Position numbers and translations under genes: made by a program. From AP-15 sp035570595 (GTDB taxonomy: Bacteria > Pseudomonadota > Alphaproteobacteria > ATCC43930 > CGMCC-115725): 26,740 nucleotides of DNA. The notes under the pieces are model-generated. The model did not search any database and had not been told where the DNA came from. It worked only from the letters and a program-made list of their open reading frames with translations. The stretch spans positions 1 to 26,740 of the forward strand of contig DATMLF010000049.1 in assembly GCA_035570595.1 (NCBI GenBank). Direction: 5' to 3'. Shown here one piece after another: positions 14,845 through 22,805 of this stretch; position 1 is the first letter of the stretch; each line of letters opens with the position of its first letter.

Positions 14845-15826
14845 CGCCGCCGGCCGATAGCACGATCGGGGCGAGGAGCCCAGCCAATGCCGCAGGATCG
14901 AGCCAGCGGATTTCGACTGCGAGCACGTCGATCCCAGAGCGGTCCGCCGCGGACAGCCTCACGACATCCTTTGCGGTCGTCACGAGGCGCGCGCGCTCTC
15001 GGTCGGCGGCGCCGCGCAACGCCGCAATATCCCGGTCGCGATAGCGATGATGATCTGGGAATGGGGCCTCGCCGACCAGTTCGGCGCCGAGGCCGCGGAG
15101 CATCGCAAAGAACTTTTGCGGGCGCCCGATCCCGGCAAAGGCGACAACGCGCCGGCCGGCGAACCGCTCGCCGTCGACCGGCGCCAACACTGCGGGCACG
15201 ACCGCGCGTCCACCCAGTTCCGTCGCGGCGCGCGCCGAGCCGCCCGCGCCCAGCAGCACGACCGCATCGGCGCGGGCGAGGCCCCGCCGCAAATCTTCAC
15301 GCAGCGGTCCGGCGGGAATCACCCGCCGGTTGCCAAAGCCGTAGCCGGCATCGACGACGAGCAGCGACAGCGCCTTCGCCACGCTCGGGTTCTGAAAGCC
15401 ATCGTCGAGCAGAACCGCCGCAGCACCGGCCGCGGCCGCCGCGGCGATCCCGGCCGCCCGGTTGCGTGCGACCCAAGAGGGCGCCCGTGCCGCGAGCAGC
15501 AGGGCCTCGTCGCCGACCTCCCGCGCATCATGAGCCGCGGGGTCGACCCGAACCGGGCCGGCGTTTCGGCCGCCGTAGCCGCGCGCCACCACATGCACCG
15601 GGATGGCGCGCGCGGCCAGCCACTCGGCGAGCGCGAGCGCCACCGGGGTCTTGCCGGCGCCGCCCGCCACCAGGTTGCCGACACAGATGACCGGCGCCGG
15701 GGCGCGGTGCGGCTGCACCAACGCCCGGCGAACCCGCCCCGCGGCATCCCACGCCGCCCCGAAGGGTGCCAAGAGGCCAGCGGCGAGCCCCGGCTCCCGT
15801 CCCCAAAATTCTGGGGCGTGCCGCAT
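14813..15826 (-). CDS. lpxK: Tetraacyldisaccharide 4'-kinase
   Basis: A 337-residue membrane-associated kinase that phosphorylates the 4' position of the lipid A disaccharide precursor. It shows the P-loop GNLVAGGAGKTP (about 51-62), ARGYGGRNAGPVRV, GDEALLLA, LLDDGFQNP, the IPAGPLREDL segment and the PDHHRYRDRD motif. All are typical of LpxK and in the right order. The ATG at 15824-15826 overlaps the waaA stop by one base (TGATG), a coupled junction; a GTG one codon earlier is possible. It is followed by lpxL with a 32-base overlap. Confidence 0.96.
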   Translation of the reverse strand: MRHAPEFWGREPGLAAGLLAPFGAAWDAAGRVRRALVQPHRAPAPVICVGNLVAGGAGKTPVALALAEWLAARAIPVHVVARGYGGRNAGPVRVDPAAHDAREVGDEALLLAARAPSWVARNRAAGIAAAAAAGAAAVLLDDGFQNPSVAKALSLLVVDAGYGFGNRRVIPAGPLREDLRRGLARADAVVLLGAGGSARAATELGGRAVVPAVLAPVDGERFAGRRVVAFAGIGRPQKFFAMLRGLGAELVGEAPFPDHHRYRDRDIAALRGAADRERARLVTTAKDVVRLSAADRSGIDVLAVEIRWLDPAALAGLLAPIVLSAGGDGRPPDRDPC

Positions 15827-17166
15827 CACGCGCGCACGGCGCTCCGCACCCGGGTTTGTGTGTCCGTCGAAACGCTGTCGATCGGGCCGGCATGCGAGGC
15901 GGCGACGCGGTCAAGCCAAGGCGACAGCCGGGCGAGGATCGCATCGAGAATCCCTTGGCCGTCGGCGGCGGCACGGGCGCCGGCGGCGCAGCGCGCTGCG
16001 CGCAATCGCTGGTCGCGGAGCAGCGCCGCGACCGCGCGCGCGAGATCCTCGGCCCCGATCACCGCCTCGGCCGCACCGGCCGCGGCCAGCGCCGCCGCCA
16101 TGCTCGCGCAATTGCTCATATCCGGGCCGTGCAGAACGGCGCAGTCGAGGCGCGCCGCCTCGAACGGGTTATGCCCCCCCTTGTACGCCATCGATCCGCC
16201 GACAAAGGCGATCCCGCAGAGGCGGTAAAACAATCCGAGCTCGCCGATCGTGTCGGCGAGATAGACTTGCGTCTGCGGGGTGACCGGCTCGCCCCGACTG
16301 CGCCGCGCGACGCCGAGTCCGCGCGCCCGCAGCATCGCCGCGACGGCGTCGCCGCGCGCCGGATGACGCGGCGCGATGACCGTCAGCAAGCCGGCATGGC
16401 GCGCCGCGAGCTGCCGGTGAGCCGCGGCCGCGACCTCCTCCTCCCCGGGATGCGTGCTGGCCGCCAGCCACAGCGGGCGCGGCCCGATGTCCCGGCGCAG
16501 CCGCCGCAATTGCTCGATGTCGACCGGCAACGGTTTTCCCGCGGCTTTGAGGTCGCCGACCGCCGCGACTTCGTGCGCGCCGAGGCTGCGCAAGCGCTCG
16601 GCCTGCTCGCCGTCCTGCGCGAAGCAATACGCGAACGCGCCCAGCATCGGACGGATCAATCCGGGCAATCGGCGCCAGCGCCGGTATGACCGCGCCGACA
16701 GCCGGCCGTTGACCAGCATCATCGGCACACCACGGGCGTGCGTCGACAGAACGAGGTTGGGCCACAGCTCGGATTCGACCCACAACGCCAGATCGGGCCG
16801 CCAGTGGTCGAGAAACCGCTCAACCCAGAGCGGCAGGTCGACCGGCACAAACTGGTGGCGCGTTCGCGGGGGCAGACGCTGTTGCAAAAGCCGGGCGGAG
16901 GCGACCGTGCCGGTGGTCAGCAGGATTTCGAGCTCGCGCCGGGACGCCAGCAGCAGTTCGATCAGCCGCAACATCGCGGTCGCCTCGCCGACACTCGCCG
17001 CATGTATCCAGACCAGCGGGCCGGGCGGCCGCGGGACACCGGCGAACCCTTGGCGCTCGCGCAGCCGTGCACCGTCCTCCTTGCCGAGTTGCCGCCTGCG
17101 GCGCAGGTACGCAAGCACCAGCGGCGGCAGCGGCCAGGTCAGCACACGGTAGGCAAGCGGCAGCAT
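15826..17166 (-). CDS. waaA: 3-deoxy-D-manno-octulosonic acid (Kdo) transferase
   Basis: A 446-residue GT30 glycosyltransferase that adds Kdo from CMP-Kdo to lipid IVA. An N-terminal hydrophobic anchor (LPLAYRVLTWPLPPLVLAYL) is followed by RLRERQGF, where the catalytic glutamate of the family lies. Then come IHAASVGEATAM, LWVESELWPNLVL, GDLKAAGKPLP, AASTHPGEEEVAAAAH, IAPRHPAR, ADTIGELGLFYRLCGIAF and FVGGSMAYKGGHNPFEAA. Every one corresponds to a conserved E. coli KdtA block. The start ATG at 17164-17166 overlaps the stop of the preceding DUF374 gene by one base. Whether one or two Kdo residues are transferred cannot be told. Confidence 0.97.
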   Translation of the reverse strand: MLPLAYRVLTWPLPPLVLAYLRRRRQLGKEDGARLRERQGFAGVPRPPGPLVWIHAASVGEATAMLRLIELLLASRRELEILLTTGTVASARLLQQRLPPRTRHQFVPVDLPLWVERFLDHWRPDLALWVESELWPNLVLSTHARGVPMMLVNGRLSARSYRRWRRLPGLIRPMLGAFAYCFAQDGEQAERLRSLGAHEVAAVGDLKAAGKPLPVDIEQLRRLRRDIGPRPLWLAASTHPGEEEVAAAAHRQLAARHAGLLTVIAPRHPARGDAVAAMLRARGLGVARRSRGEPVTPQTQVYLADTIGELGLFYRLCGIAFVGGSMAYKGGHNPFEAARLDCAVLHGPDMSNCASMAAALAAAGAAEAVIGAEDLARAVAALLRDQRLRAARCAAGARAAADGQGILDAILARLSPWLDRVAASHAGPIDSVSTDTQTRVRSAVRA

Positions 17167-17978
17167 CACGGGGCGGGCGCCGGTCGGGACAGCTTATCCG
17201 AAGATGATAGGGGCGAGGCGGCGCCGGCATTCCCACCCGCTGGCCCCGGCAGCGGCGGGTCCGCCGCGAAGGGCGGGTCCATCCAGCCGACCCGGCGGTC
17301 GGCCTCCAACGTCAGCTCGACCATCCGCTCTTCGACGAGCCGGCGCGCGGTTTCGAGCCCGGCATCATCGAGATCGGCCGCGACTTCGATCGGCTCGCCC
17401 CACAAAAAGACGCCGTGCCCAAACGGCAGCGCGACGTGAAACCGGTCCCAGGTGCGGGCGATATGGCGCCGGCTCGTCGCGTAGGCGATCGGCACGATCG
17501 GCACCTGCGCCAGCCGCGCCACGTTGACGATGCCGATGCTGGCGGTCATCGCCGGGCCGCGCGGCCCGTCTGGCGTGATCGCCACGCAGTCTCCGTCCTT
17601 CAATCTTTTCAGCATCAGGCGCAGCGCGACCGAGCCGCCGCGGCGCGTCGAGCCGGGAACCGCCGCGATCCCGAAATAGGCCACCGCGTCGGCGATGATC
17701 CGCCCGTCGCGGTGCGCCGAGATCAGCATGTGCATCGGCGCCATCCGTCGCCAGCCCAGCGGGATCATCAGCATGCGGCCATGCCAGAACGCGCCGATGA
17801 ACGGGCGCCCCTCGGCGATCAGCCGGCGCGGCCACTCGCCGTTCTCGACGGTCCAGCGGTTGGTCCGGTAGACGAAGCGGATATAGCATTGGATGGCCCA
17901 GCAGGCTGCCGCGCGCAGCCGCTCCCGGCGCAGCAGCCGCCGCCACATGCCGGGCCGCCACAACCCAAGCCGCCTCAT
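17166..17978 (-). CDS. DUF374 lysophospholipid acyltransferase family protein
   Basis: A 270-residue membrane-associated acyltransferase-like protein. The family's catalytic-type histidine is His66 in FIGAFWHGRMLMIP, followed by LISAHRDGRIIADAVAYFG, VPGSTRRGGSVALR and the donor-site motif TPDGPRGP (135-142). The C-terminal 35 residues are a proline/alanine-rich tail with no fold. DUF374 proteins commonly sit next to waaA in alphaproteobacteria and are thought to acylate an envelope lipid, but the substrate is not established. The ATG at 17978 has a poor ribosome site; Met11 is an alternative. It lies 30 bases after the exporter gene and is coupled to waaA. Confidence 0.88.
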   Translation of the reverse strand: MRRLGLWRPGMWRRLLRRERLRAAACWAIQCYIRFVYRTNRWTVENGEWPRRLIAEGRPFIGAFWHGRMLMIPLGWRRMAPMHMLISAHRDGRIIADAVAYFGIAAVPGSTRRGGSVALRLMLKRLKDGDCVAITPDGPRGPAMTASIGIVNVARLAQVPIVPIAYATSRRHIARTWDRFHVALPFGHGVFLWGEPIEVAADLDDAGLETARRLVEERMVELTLEADRRVGWMDPPFAADPPLPGPAGGNAGAASPLSSSDKLSRPAPAP

Positions 17979-18008
17979 GTTGGGATTGCGAAGCCCAAGC
18001 CCGCGCCG

Positions 18009-19808
18009 CTATTGCGCCGGCGCCGCCGCGACAAGATCGCTCTCGTCGGCGAACTGCAGCGCGTAAAGACGTGCGTAGAGGCCGTTGCAGGCGAGCAGGT
18101 CGGCATGCCGCCCGCTCTCGACGATGCGTCCGCGGTCGACGACGTGGATCAGGTCGGCCCCCTGCACAGTCGACAGCCGATGGGCGATGACGAGGGTCGT
18201 GCGGCCGCGGATCAGCGTGCGCAAGGCGGTCTGGACCTGGCGCTCGGATTCGCTGTCGAGCGCCGAGGTCGCCTCGTCGAGCAGCAAAATCGGCGCGTCC
18301 TTCAGCATCGCGCGGGCGATCGCGATGCGCTGGCGCTGGCCGCCCGAGAGGCGCACGCCGTGCTCGCCGACCTGCGTGTCGTAGCCCGCGGGCAGCTCGC
18401 GGATAAAGCCGTCGATGCCGGCAGCCCGTGCCGCCGCCTCGATGTCGGTCATCGGTGCGCCGAACCGGCCATAGGCGATGTTGGCGCGCAGGGTGTCGTC
18501 GAACAGCGTCACTTCCTGCGTCACGATGGCGATGGCGCCGCGCAACGAGGCCAAGCTCACCGCGCGGATGTCCTGGCCGTCGATCGCGATGCCACCTTCC
18601 TCAACCTCGAAGAACCGCGGGATCAGGTTGAGGATCGTCGATTTACCGGCCCCCGACGCGCCGACCAGCGCCACCGTGCGCCCCGCCGGGACCCTAAGCG
18701 ACACGCCGTCGAGCGCGACAGCACCAGGGCTGTAGCCGAAGCGCACCTGGTCAAAGACAATTTCGCAGCCCTCGACCCGCAACGGCCGCGCCCCGGGCAG
18801 GTCGCGGATTGTCGGCTCGATGTCGATCACCTGAAAGATGCGGTGTGCGGCCGCCAGCCCTTCTTGCAGCGATGCGTTCAGATTGGCGAGGCTCTTCAAC
18901 GGCTGATAGGCGAGCAGCAGCGCCGTCACGAACGAGAAGAACGCACCTGGCGTGCGGGCGCCGGCGATGACCTGGTGACCGCCGTAGAGGATGACGATCG
19001 CGATCGCCGCACCACCCAACGTCTCCATCATCGGCGAGGCGCGCGAGCGGGTGCGCGTCGCCCGGTCGATCAGCGCGAACACCCGTTCAAACAGGCCGGC
19101 GGCCCGGCGCTCCTCGTAATCCTCCATGCCGTACGCCTTGACGAGCCGGGCGCCCTGAAAGGTCTGGCTCAGCAAGGTCGTCAGCTGGCCGATCTCGGCT
19201 TGGGTGTTGGCGGTAACCCGGCGCATCCGGCGTCCGATTCCGACGATCGGATGGATCGCCACCGGAAAGACAAAGAACGAGACGAGCGCCAGCAGCCAGT
19301 CCTGATAGAACATGACGCCGACCAGAAAAATGACGGTCAGCGCATCCTTGCCGATAGCCCCGAGAACATTCGCAGCGGCGTTGCGCAACAGCGCCGCGTC
19401 GCTCGTGAAGCGCGAGATCAGGGTTCCGCTCGCATGCGCATGGAAAAACGCGAGGTCAGCGCGCATCAGCCGGGCGAACAGCGCAATCTGCACATCGGCG
19501 ATGACCCGCTGGCCGACCCGGTTCATCAGCACCGCCTCGCCGTAGTCGGCAATGCCCTTGAGGACGGCGATGACCAGCGCCGCGCCCGCGATCAGCAGCA
19601 GCCACGAAGCCTGGCGGCCAACAAATACGCGGTCGAGCACCGGCTGCATCAGCCAGGCGCGCAATGCGGTGCTGGCGGCGGCCGCACCCATCAGCACAAA
19701 CGCGAGCGCGACGCGCGGCAGATGCGGGCGCAGGAAATCGCGCGCCAAGCGCCACACCAGAGCGGCCGTGCGCGCGCCCTCTTCCAGGATCGGCGGTTTT
19801 CTAAACAT
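18009..19808 (-). CDS. msbA: MsbA-like ABC exporter (lipid flippase), fused TMD-NBD
   Basis: A 599-residue half-transporter that dimerises in the inner membrane. Residues about 30-310 hold six membrane helices. The ATPase domain (about 345-599) is complete: Walker A GASGAGKST (383-391), Q-loop TQEV (430-433), signature LSGGQ (487-491), Walker B ILLLDE (507-512), D-loop SALD and His543 of the switch loop in AHRLST. Being the first gene of a lipid A/Kdo cluster makes flipping of the lipid A core the best guess; other substrates are possible since the exporter family is broad. ATG 19808 is supported by a GGGG about six bases upstream, which is buried in a hairpin (see the separate entry). Confidence 0.9.
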   Translation of the reverse strand: MFRKPPILEEGARTAALVWRLARDFLRPHLPRVALAFVLMGAAAASTALRAWLMQPVLDRVFVGRQASWLLLIAGAALVIAVLKGIADYGEAVLMNRVGQRVIADVQIALFARLMRADLAFFHAHASGTLISRFTSDAALLRNAAANVLGAIGKDALTVIFLVGVMFYQDWLLALVSFFVFPVAIHPIVGIGRRMRRVTANTQAEIGQLTTLLSQTFQGARLVKAYGMEDYEERRAAGLFERVFALIDRATRTRSRASPMMETLGGAAIAIVILYGGHQVIAGARTPGAFFSFVTALLLAYQPLKSLANLNASLQEGLAAAHRIFQVIDIEPTIRDLPGARPLRVEGCEIVFDQVRFGYSPGAVALDGVSLRVPAGRTVALVGASGAGKSTILNLIPRFFEVEEGGIAIDGQDIRAVSLASLRGAIAIVTQEVTLFDDTLRANIAYGRFGAPMTDIEAAARAAGIDGFIRELPAGYDTQVGEHGVRLSGGQRQRIAIARAMLKDAPILLLDEATSALDSESERQVQTALRTLIRGRTTLVIAHRLSTVQGADLIHVVDRGRIVESGRHADLLACNGLYARLYALQFADESDLVAAAPAQ

Positions 19809-19809
19809 G

Positions 19810-19841
19810 AATCCCCGCCGCCAGTGTTACGGGCGGGGATT
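19810..19841 (-). promoter_or_regulatory. Hairpin over the msbA ribosome binding site
   Basis: AATCCCCGCC (19810-19819) and GGCGGGGATT (19832-19841) are perfect ten-base inverted copies with a 12-base spacer, ending one base before the ATG at 19808. In the minus-strand mRNA the GGCGGGGA that must act as Shine-Dalgarno lies inside the stem. This suggests translational control, for example by temperature, or simply reduced initiation. Confidence 0.6.
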
Positions 19842-19899
19842 GAGCTTGGCAAGCGCTGCGGCGTTCAGCGGGTCCGGTTGAACGGAACGCGCCCTCCCG

Positions 19900-19984
19900 C
19901 CCTCACCCGCCTCGCGATGCTCGGCACCCTCTCCCGCACTGCGGGAGAGGGGGAACCCGGCCCGAAGGGCTGGGTGGGTGAGGG
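19900..19984. repeat. REP-like nested palindromic element
   Basis: An inner 12-base palindrome, CCCTCTCCCGCA (19927-19938) with TGCGGGAGAGGG (19940-19951), is enclosed by CCCTCACCC (19900-19908) and GGGTGAGGG (19976-19984). The sequence style is that of dispersed intergenic palindromes common in proteobacteria. It lies 20 bases after the stop of the dioxygenase gene and may act as its transcription terminator or mRNA stabiliser. Other genome copies cannot be checked here. Confidence 0.75.
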
Positions 19985-20003
19985 GTCTTGCTTTTGGTCT
20001 CCC

Positions 20004-21068
20004 TCAGACCGGATAGGTGACGAAGCACTTGTCCGAGGCAAAGATGTGGGTCTCGATGTAGTCGTGCACGACCGGTCGCCGATCGAGCGTTTCCATCGCC
20101 CCCATCAGCGCGCACCAGTTCAGCATCTCGTGCTGCCCGGCCTGCTCCATCGCCGCGAGCGGGCGCTGGCGCCAGGTGCCGTAGTCGCGCCCTGAGAGCG
20201 CGTTGAACAGCAGCCGGTCGGCCTCCTGGTCGGGCCACAGATAGCCGTTGGTCGGGGACAGGAAGCAGTGGGACCAGCTCGACGACGCGATCACCGCGAC
20301 CCGCCACGGCGAATCCGCGAAGGCCTCGGCCACCGCTCGGCCCACCTCCATGCAGCGCCACGGGTGCGGCGACGGCGGGTCGACGGCTTCCGACGGGTCG
20401 CGCGGCGGCATGAACAGCGCGGCGGTGCCGCCCTTGGCATGCAGCAGGTTGCTGCCGTAACAATTGATCGCGAACGGCACCACCGGGTACGGGAAGCCCT
20501 TGCGGTCCCAGTCGAGGTAAAGAAAGGTGTTGGTGAAGGCGTGCGCGAGCGGGTGGTGCAACGGCTTGTAGGCGTACGCCATGTCGACGCCGCGCTCGAT
20601 CAGCCCGGTGGCGAGGTGCTTGGCGGCGTCGCGGTGGCCGTGCAGCTTCAACGCCCAGTCGCCGGGCTCGCCCCAGCGGTTCGGCCGGCCGCCATTGCCG
20701 TTGTTCCACGGCTGGACGGCGAAATCGTCGTCATAGCCCAAGAGGCAGAACGCCGGGATGATGTCCTCGCGGAAATTCTCGTACTGGTCGTCGCCCCACA
20801 CCAGCACGACGTCCGGGTTGAACGCGTCGAGCGACTTGCGCACCGCGCGAAAGCCCTCGGCCATGCGCGCGCCGTAGCGCTGGGCCGACGACAGCCCTTC
20901 GTCGTTGCCGAGCTCGGCGACCAGCTCGGCCGGCCAGTTCGCCGGGTTCTTGTAATGTTCCGGGACGTTTGGCGCGGTCAGCAGGCGGTGGAACAGCGAC
21001 GGCAATTGCTCGTCCGGCGCCGTCAGCCCCGGATAGTGGGTGCAGCCAAGACCGAGAATCTCGCCCAT
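20004..21068 (-). CDS. LigB-superfamily extradiol ring-cleavage dioxygenase-like protein
   Basis: A 354-residue soluble protein of the class III extradiol dioxygenase (LigB/MEMO) superfamily. The N-terminal GLGCTHYPGL carries His11, the first expected metal ligand; DVVLVWGDDQYENFREDIIP and VAVIASSSWSHCFLSP are the other recognisable blocks. Relatives cleave catechol-type rings next to a hydroxyl group with non-haem iron. The substrate here is unknown and no aromatic-catabolism genes adjoin, so a non-catabolic role is possible. ATG 21068 has AAAGGAG at good distance; a 12-base palindrome CTTTCTAGAAAG (21078-21089) overlaps that site. It is 130 bases downstream of pmbA and followed by a REP-like repeat. 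Confidence 0.82.
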   Translation of the reverse strand: MGEILGLGCTHYPGLTAPDEQLPSLFHRLLTAPNVPEHYKNPANWPAELVAELGNDEGLSSAQRYGARMAEGFRAVRKSLDAFNPDVVLVWGDDQYENFREDIIPAFCLLGYDDDFAVQPWNNGNGGRPNRWGEPGDWALKLHGHRDAAKHLATGLIERGVDMAYAYKPLHHPLAHAFTNTFLYLDWDRKGFPYPVVPFAINCYGSNLLHAKGGTAALFMPPRDPSEAVDPPSPHPWRCMEVGRAVAEAFADSPWRVAVIASSSWSHCFLSPTNGYLWPDQEADRLLFNALSGRDYGTWRQRPLAAMEQAGQHEMLNWCALMGAMETLDRRPVVHDYIETHIFASDKCFVTYPV

Positions 21069-21198
21069 TTCCTGCTCCTTTCTAGAAAGCGCCGCACCGC
21101 GACCCGGTACCGCTATTTCAAGCCGGCGTATATCCTAGCCGATTTTCCCCCCGTCCGGCAGGATTATCGGGACACCCGCGCCGCGATGGCCCGGCTGC

Positions 21199-22545
21199 CT
21201 ACGCGCCGGCGACGGTCAGGTCGTCGATGCGCAAGGTGGGCGCGTCCATGCCGGCCTTGAATTCGAGGTCGTCGGCGGCAACGAGGCGAAGGAACATGTC
21301 CTTGAGGTTGCCGGCCACCGTCATCTCGCTGACCGGAAACGCGATCTCGCCGTGGTCGATCCAGAAACCGGCGGCACCCCGGCTGTAGTCGCCGGTGACG
21401 CCGTTGACCCCCATGCCCATCATCTCGGTCACGTAAAAGCCGCTCGCGATGTCCGAGATCAGCTCCCGCGGGTTCGCCGCGCCGGGCTCGATCCACACAT
21501 TGGTCGCCGACGGGCCGGGCGGCGAGGAGGTGCCGCGCGCCGCGTGCCCGGTCGATTTGAGGTTCAGCTGGCGGGCCGAGCGCAGGTCGAGCAGCCAGGT
21601 CGTCAGCACCCCCTTGTCGATGATCGCGCGGCGCCGGTTGGCGAGCCCCTCGGCGTCGAACGGCTTTGAGCGCAGCCCGCGGTGCCGGTGCGGGTCGTCG
21701 ATGACCGTGATCGCCTCGGGGAAAATGCGCTGGCCCAGCCGGTCCTTCAAAAAGCTGGTGCCGCGGGCGATCGAGGGCCCGGAGACCGCGCCCAGCAACG
21801 CCGAGATCATACCGCGCGCCACCCGCGGGTCGAACACCACCGGGCAGCGGCAAGTCGGCATTTTCTTGGCGCCGAGGCGCTTGACCGCGCGCTCGCCCGC
21901 ACTCCTGCCGATCTCGGCCGCGTCGCGCAGATCGGCGGCGTAGACCGCGCTCGAATAGTCGTAATCGCGCTCCATGCCGGTGCCCGTCCCGCCGATCACC
22001 GACGCGCTGACGCCGCAGCTCGTCCCCGCATAGGCGCCGGCAAAGCCGTTGGACGCCGCGAGCGCCACCCGCGAGCGGCCCCAGCCCGCCTCGGCCCCCT
22101 CGGAATTGGTGACGCCCGGCACCGCGAGTGCCGCTTCCTCGGCGGCGCGGGCGCGTTCGATCAGCACTTCGGCGCTGGGTTCATCGGGGTCCGCCATGTC
22201 GAGCGTCGGCCAGTCATGCGTGATCTCGCCGGGGTCGGCGATGCCGCAAAACGGGTCCTCGGGCACCGTGCGGGCCATCTCGACCGCACGCGCGACGAGC
22301 TCGTCGAGCGCCTTGGGCGAGCGGTCGCTCGACGACACCACCGCCTGCTGCCGCCCGATGAACACGCGCAAGCCCAGATCCTGCCCCTCGGAGCGTTCGA
22401 GCTTTTCGGTCTTGCCGAGCCGCCGCCCATGCGACAGCGAGGTGCCCTCGAACAAGACCGCATCGGCGGCGTCGGCGCCGGCGCGCCGGGCGCGGCCGAT
22501 CAGGTCCTGCAAGAGGTCGATGTCGTTCCTGCTCGTATCGTCCAT
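21199..22545 (-). CDS. pmbA: TldE/PmbA metallopeptidase partner
   Basis: A 448-residue protein of the TldD/PmbA family, normal length. It has QDLGLRVFIGRQQAVVSSSD, NSEGAEAGWGRSRVALAASN, RCPVVFDPRVARGMISALLG, FLKDRLGQRIFPEAITVID, GVLTTWLLDLRSARQL and MGMGVNGVTGDYSRGAAGFW. As in other TldE subunits there is no HEXXH-type metal motif; TldE works as the non-catalytic half of the TldD/TldE heterodimeric protease that trims peptides such as microcin B17 and CcdA. No tldD is in the window. ATG 22545 has a GGAGGT five bases upstream; the frame stays open further left but runs into an intergenic repeat. Confidence 0.93.
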   Translation of the reverse strand: MDDTSRNDIDLLQDLIGRARRAGADAADAVLFEGTSLSHGRRLGKTEKLERSEGQDLGLRVFIGRQQAVVSSSDRSPKALDELVARAVEMARTVPEDPFCGIADPGEITHDWPTLDMADPDEPSAEVLIERARAAEEAALAVPGVTNSEGAEAGWGRSRVALAASNGFAGAYAGTSCGVSASVIGGTGTGMERDYDYSSAVYAADLRDAAEIGRSAGERAVKRLGAKKMPTCRCPVVFDPRVARGMISALLGAVSGPSIARGTSFLKDRLGQRIFPEAITVIDDPHRHRGLRSKPFDAEGLANRRRAIIDKGVLTTWLLDLRSARQLNLKSTGHAARGTSSPPGPSATNVWIEPGAANPRELISDIASGFYVTEMMGMGVNGVTGDYSRGAAGFWIDHGEIAFPVSEMTVAGNLKDMFLRLVAADDLEFKAGMDAPTLRIDDLTVAGA

Positions 22546-22633
22546 CACACCTCCAAAAGATTTTGCTATGAGGCAGCGAGGCGGCGAGATGTCATTTGTC
22601 GAAGGCCCGAGGCTGTCCGGATCTGCACCAAGT

Positions 22634-22739
22634 GTCGTCTTGGCCGGGCTTTTCCCGGCCATCCACGCCTTGATTGCATATATCCCAAGGCTGTTTCGCG
22701 GCGTCCGTGGATGCCCGGGCCAAGTCCGGTCAAGACGAC
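22634..22739. repeat. Palindromic intergenic repeat (cruciform type)
   Basis: The outer arms GTCGTCTTG (22634-22642) and CAAGACGAC (22731-22739) are perfect inverted copies. The inner arms ATCCACG (22661-22667) and CGTGGAT (22706-22712) match too. The left half also folds on itself: GGCCGGG (22642-22648) with CCCGGCC (22654-22660). The wording resembles the dispersed palindromes of Bradyrhizobium-like and Rhodospirillales-like genomes. It occupies most of the 260-base gap between ubiD and pmbA, with a GGCATATGCC palindrome just beside it (22747-22756). It may be a small non-autonomous mobile unit and may also stop transcription from ubiD. Confidence 0.75.
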
Positions 22740-22805
22740 CCGTATGGGCATATGCCAATCAAACCTGTTGGGTTGCAGCTATGATTTTCGCGCCGTCTCA
22801 CCGCC

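Noticed and set aside
17415..20195. A 926-codon open frame on the plus strand opposite the waaA-msbA region
   Set aside because: It is antisense to a complete ABC exporter and DUF374 protein with all motifs; its product is rich in Arg, Gln, Asp and His as expected from the reverse frame of GC-rich genes.
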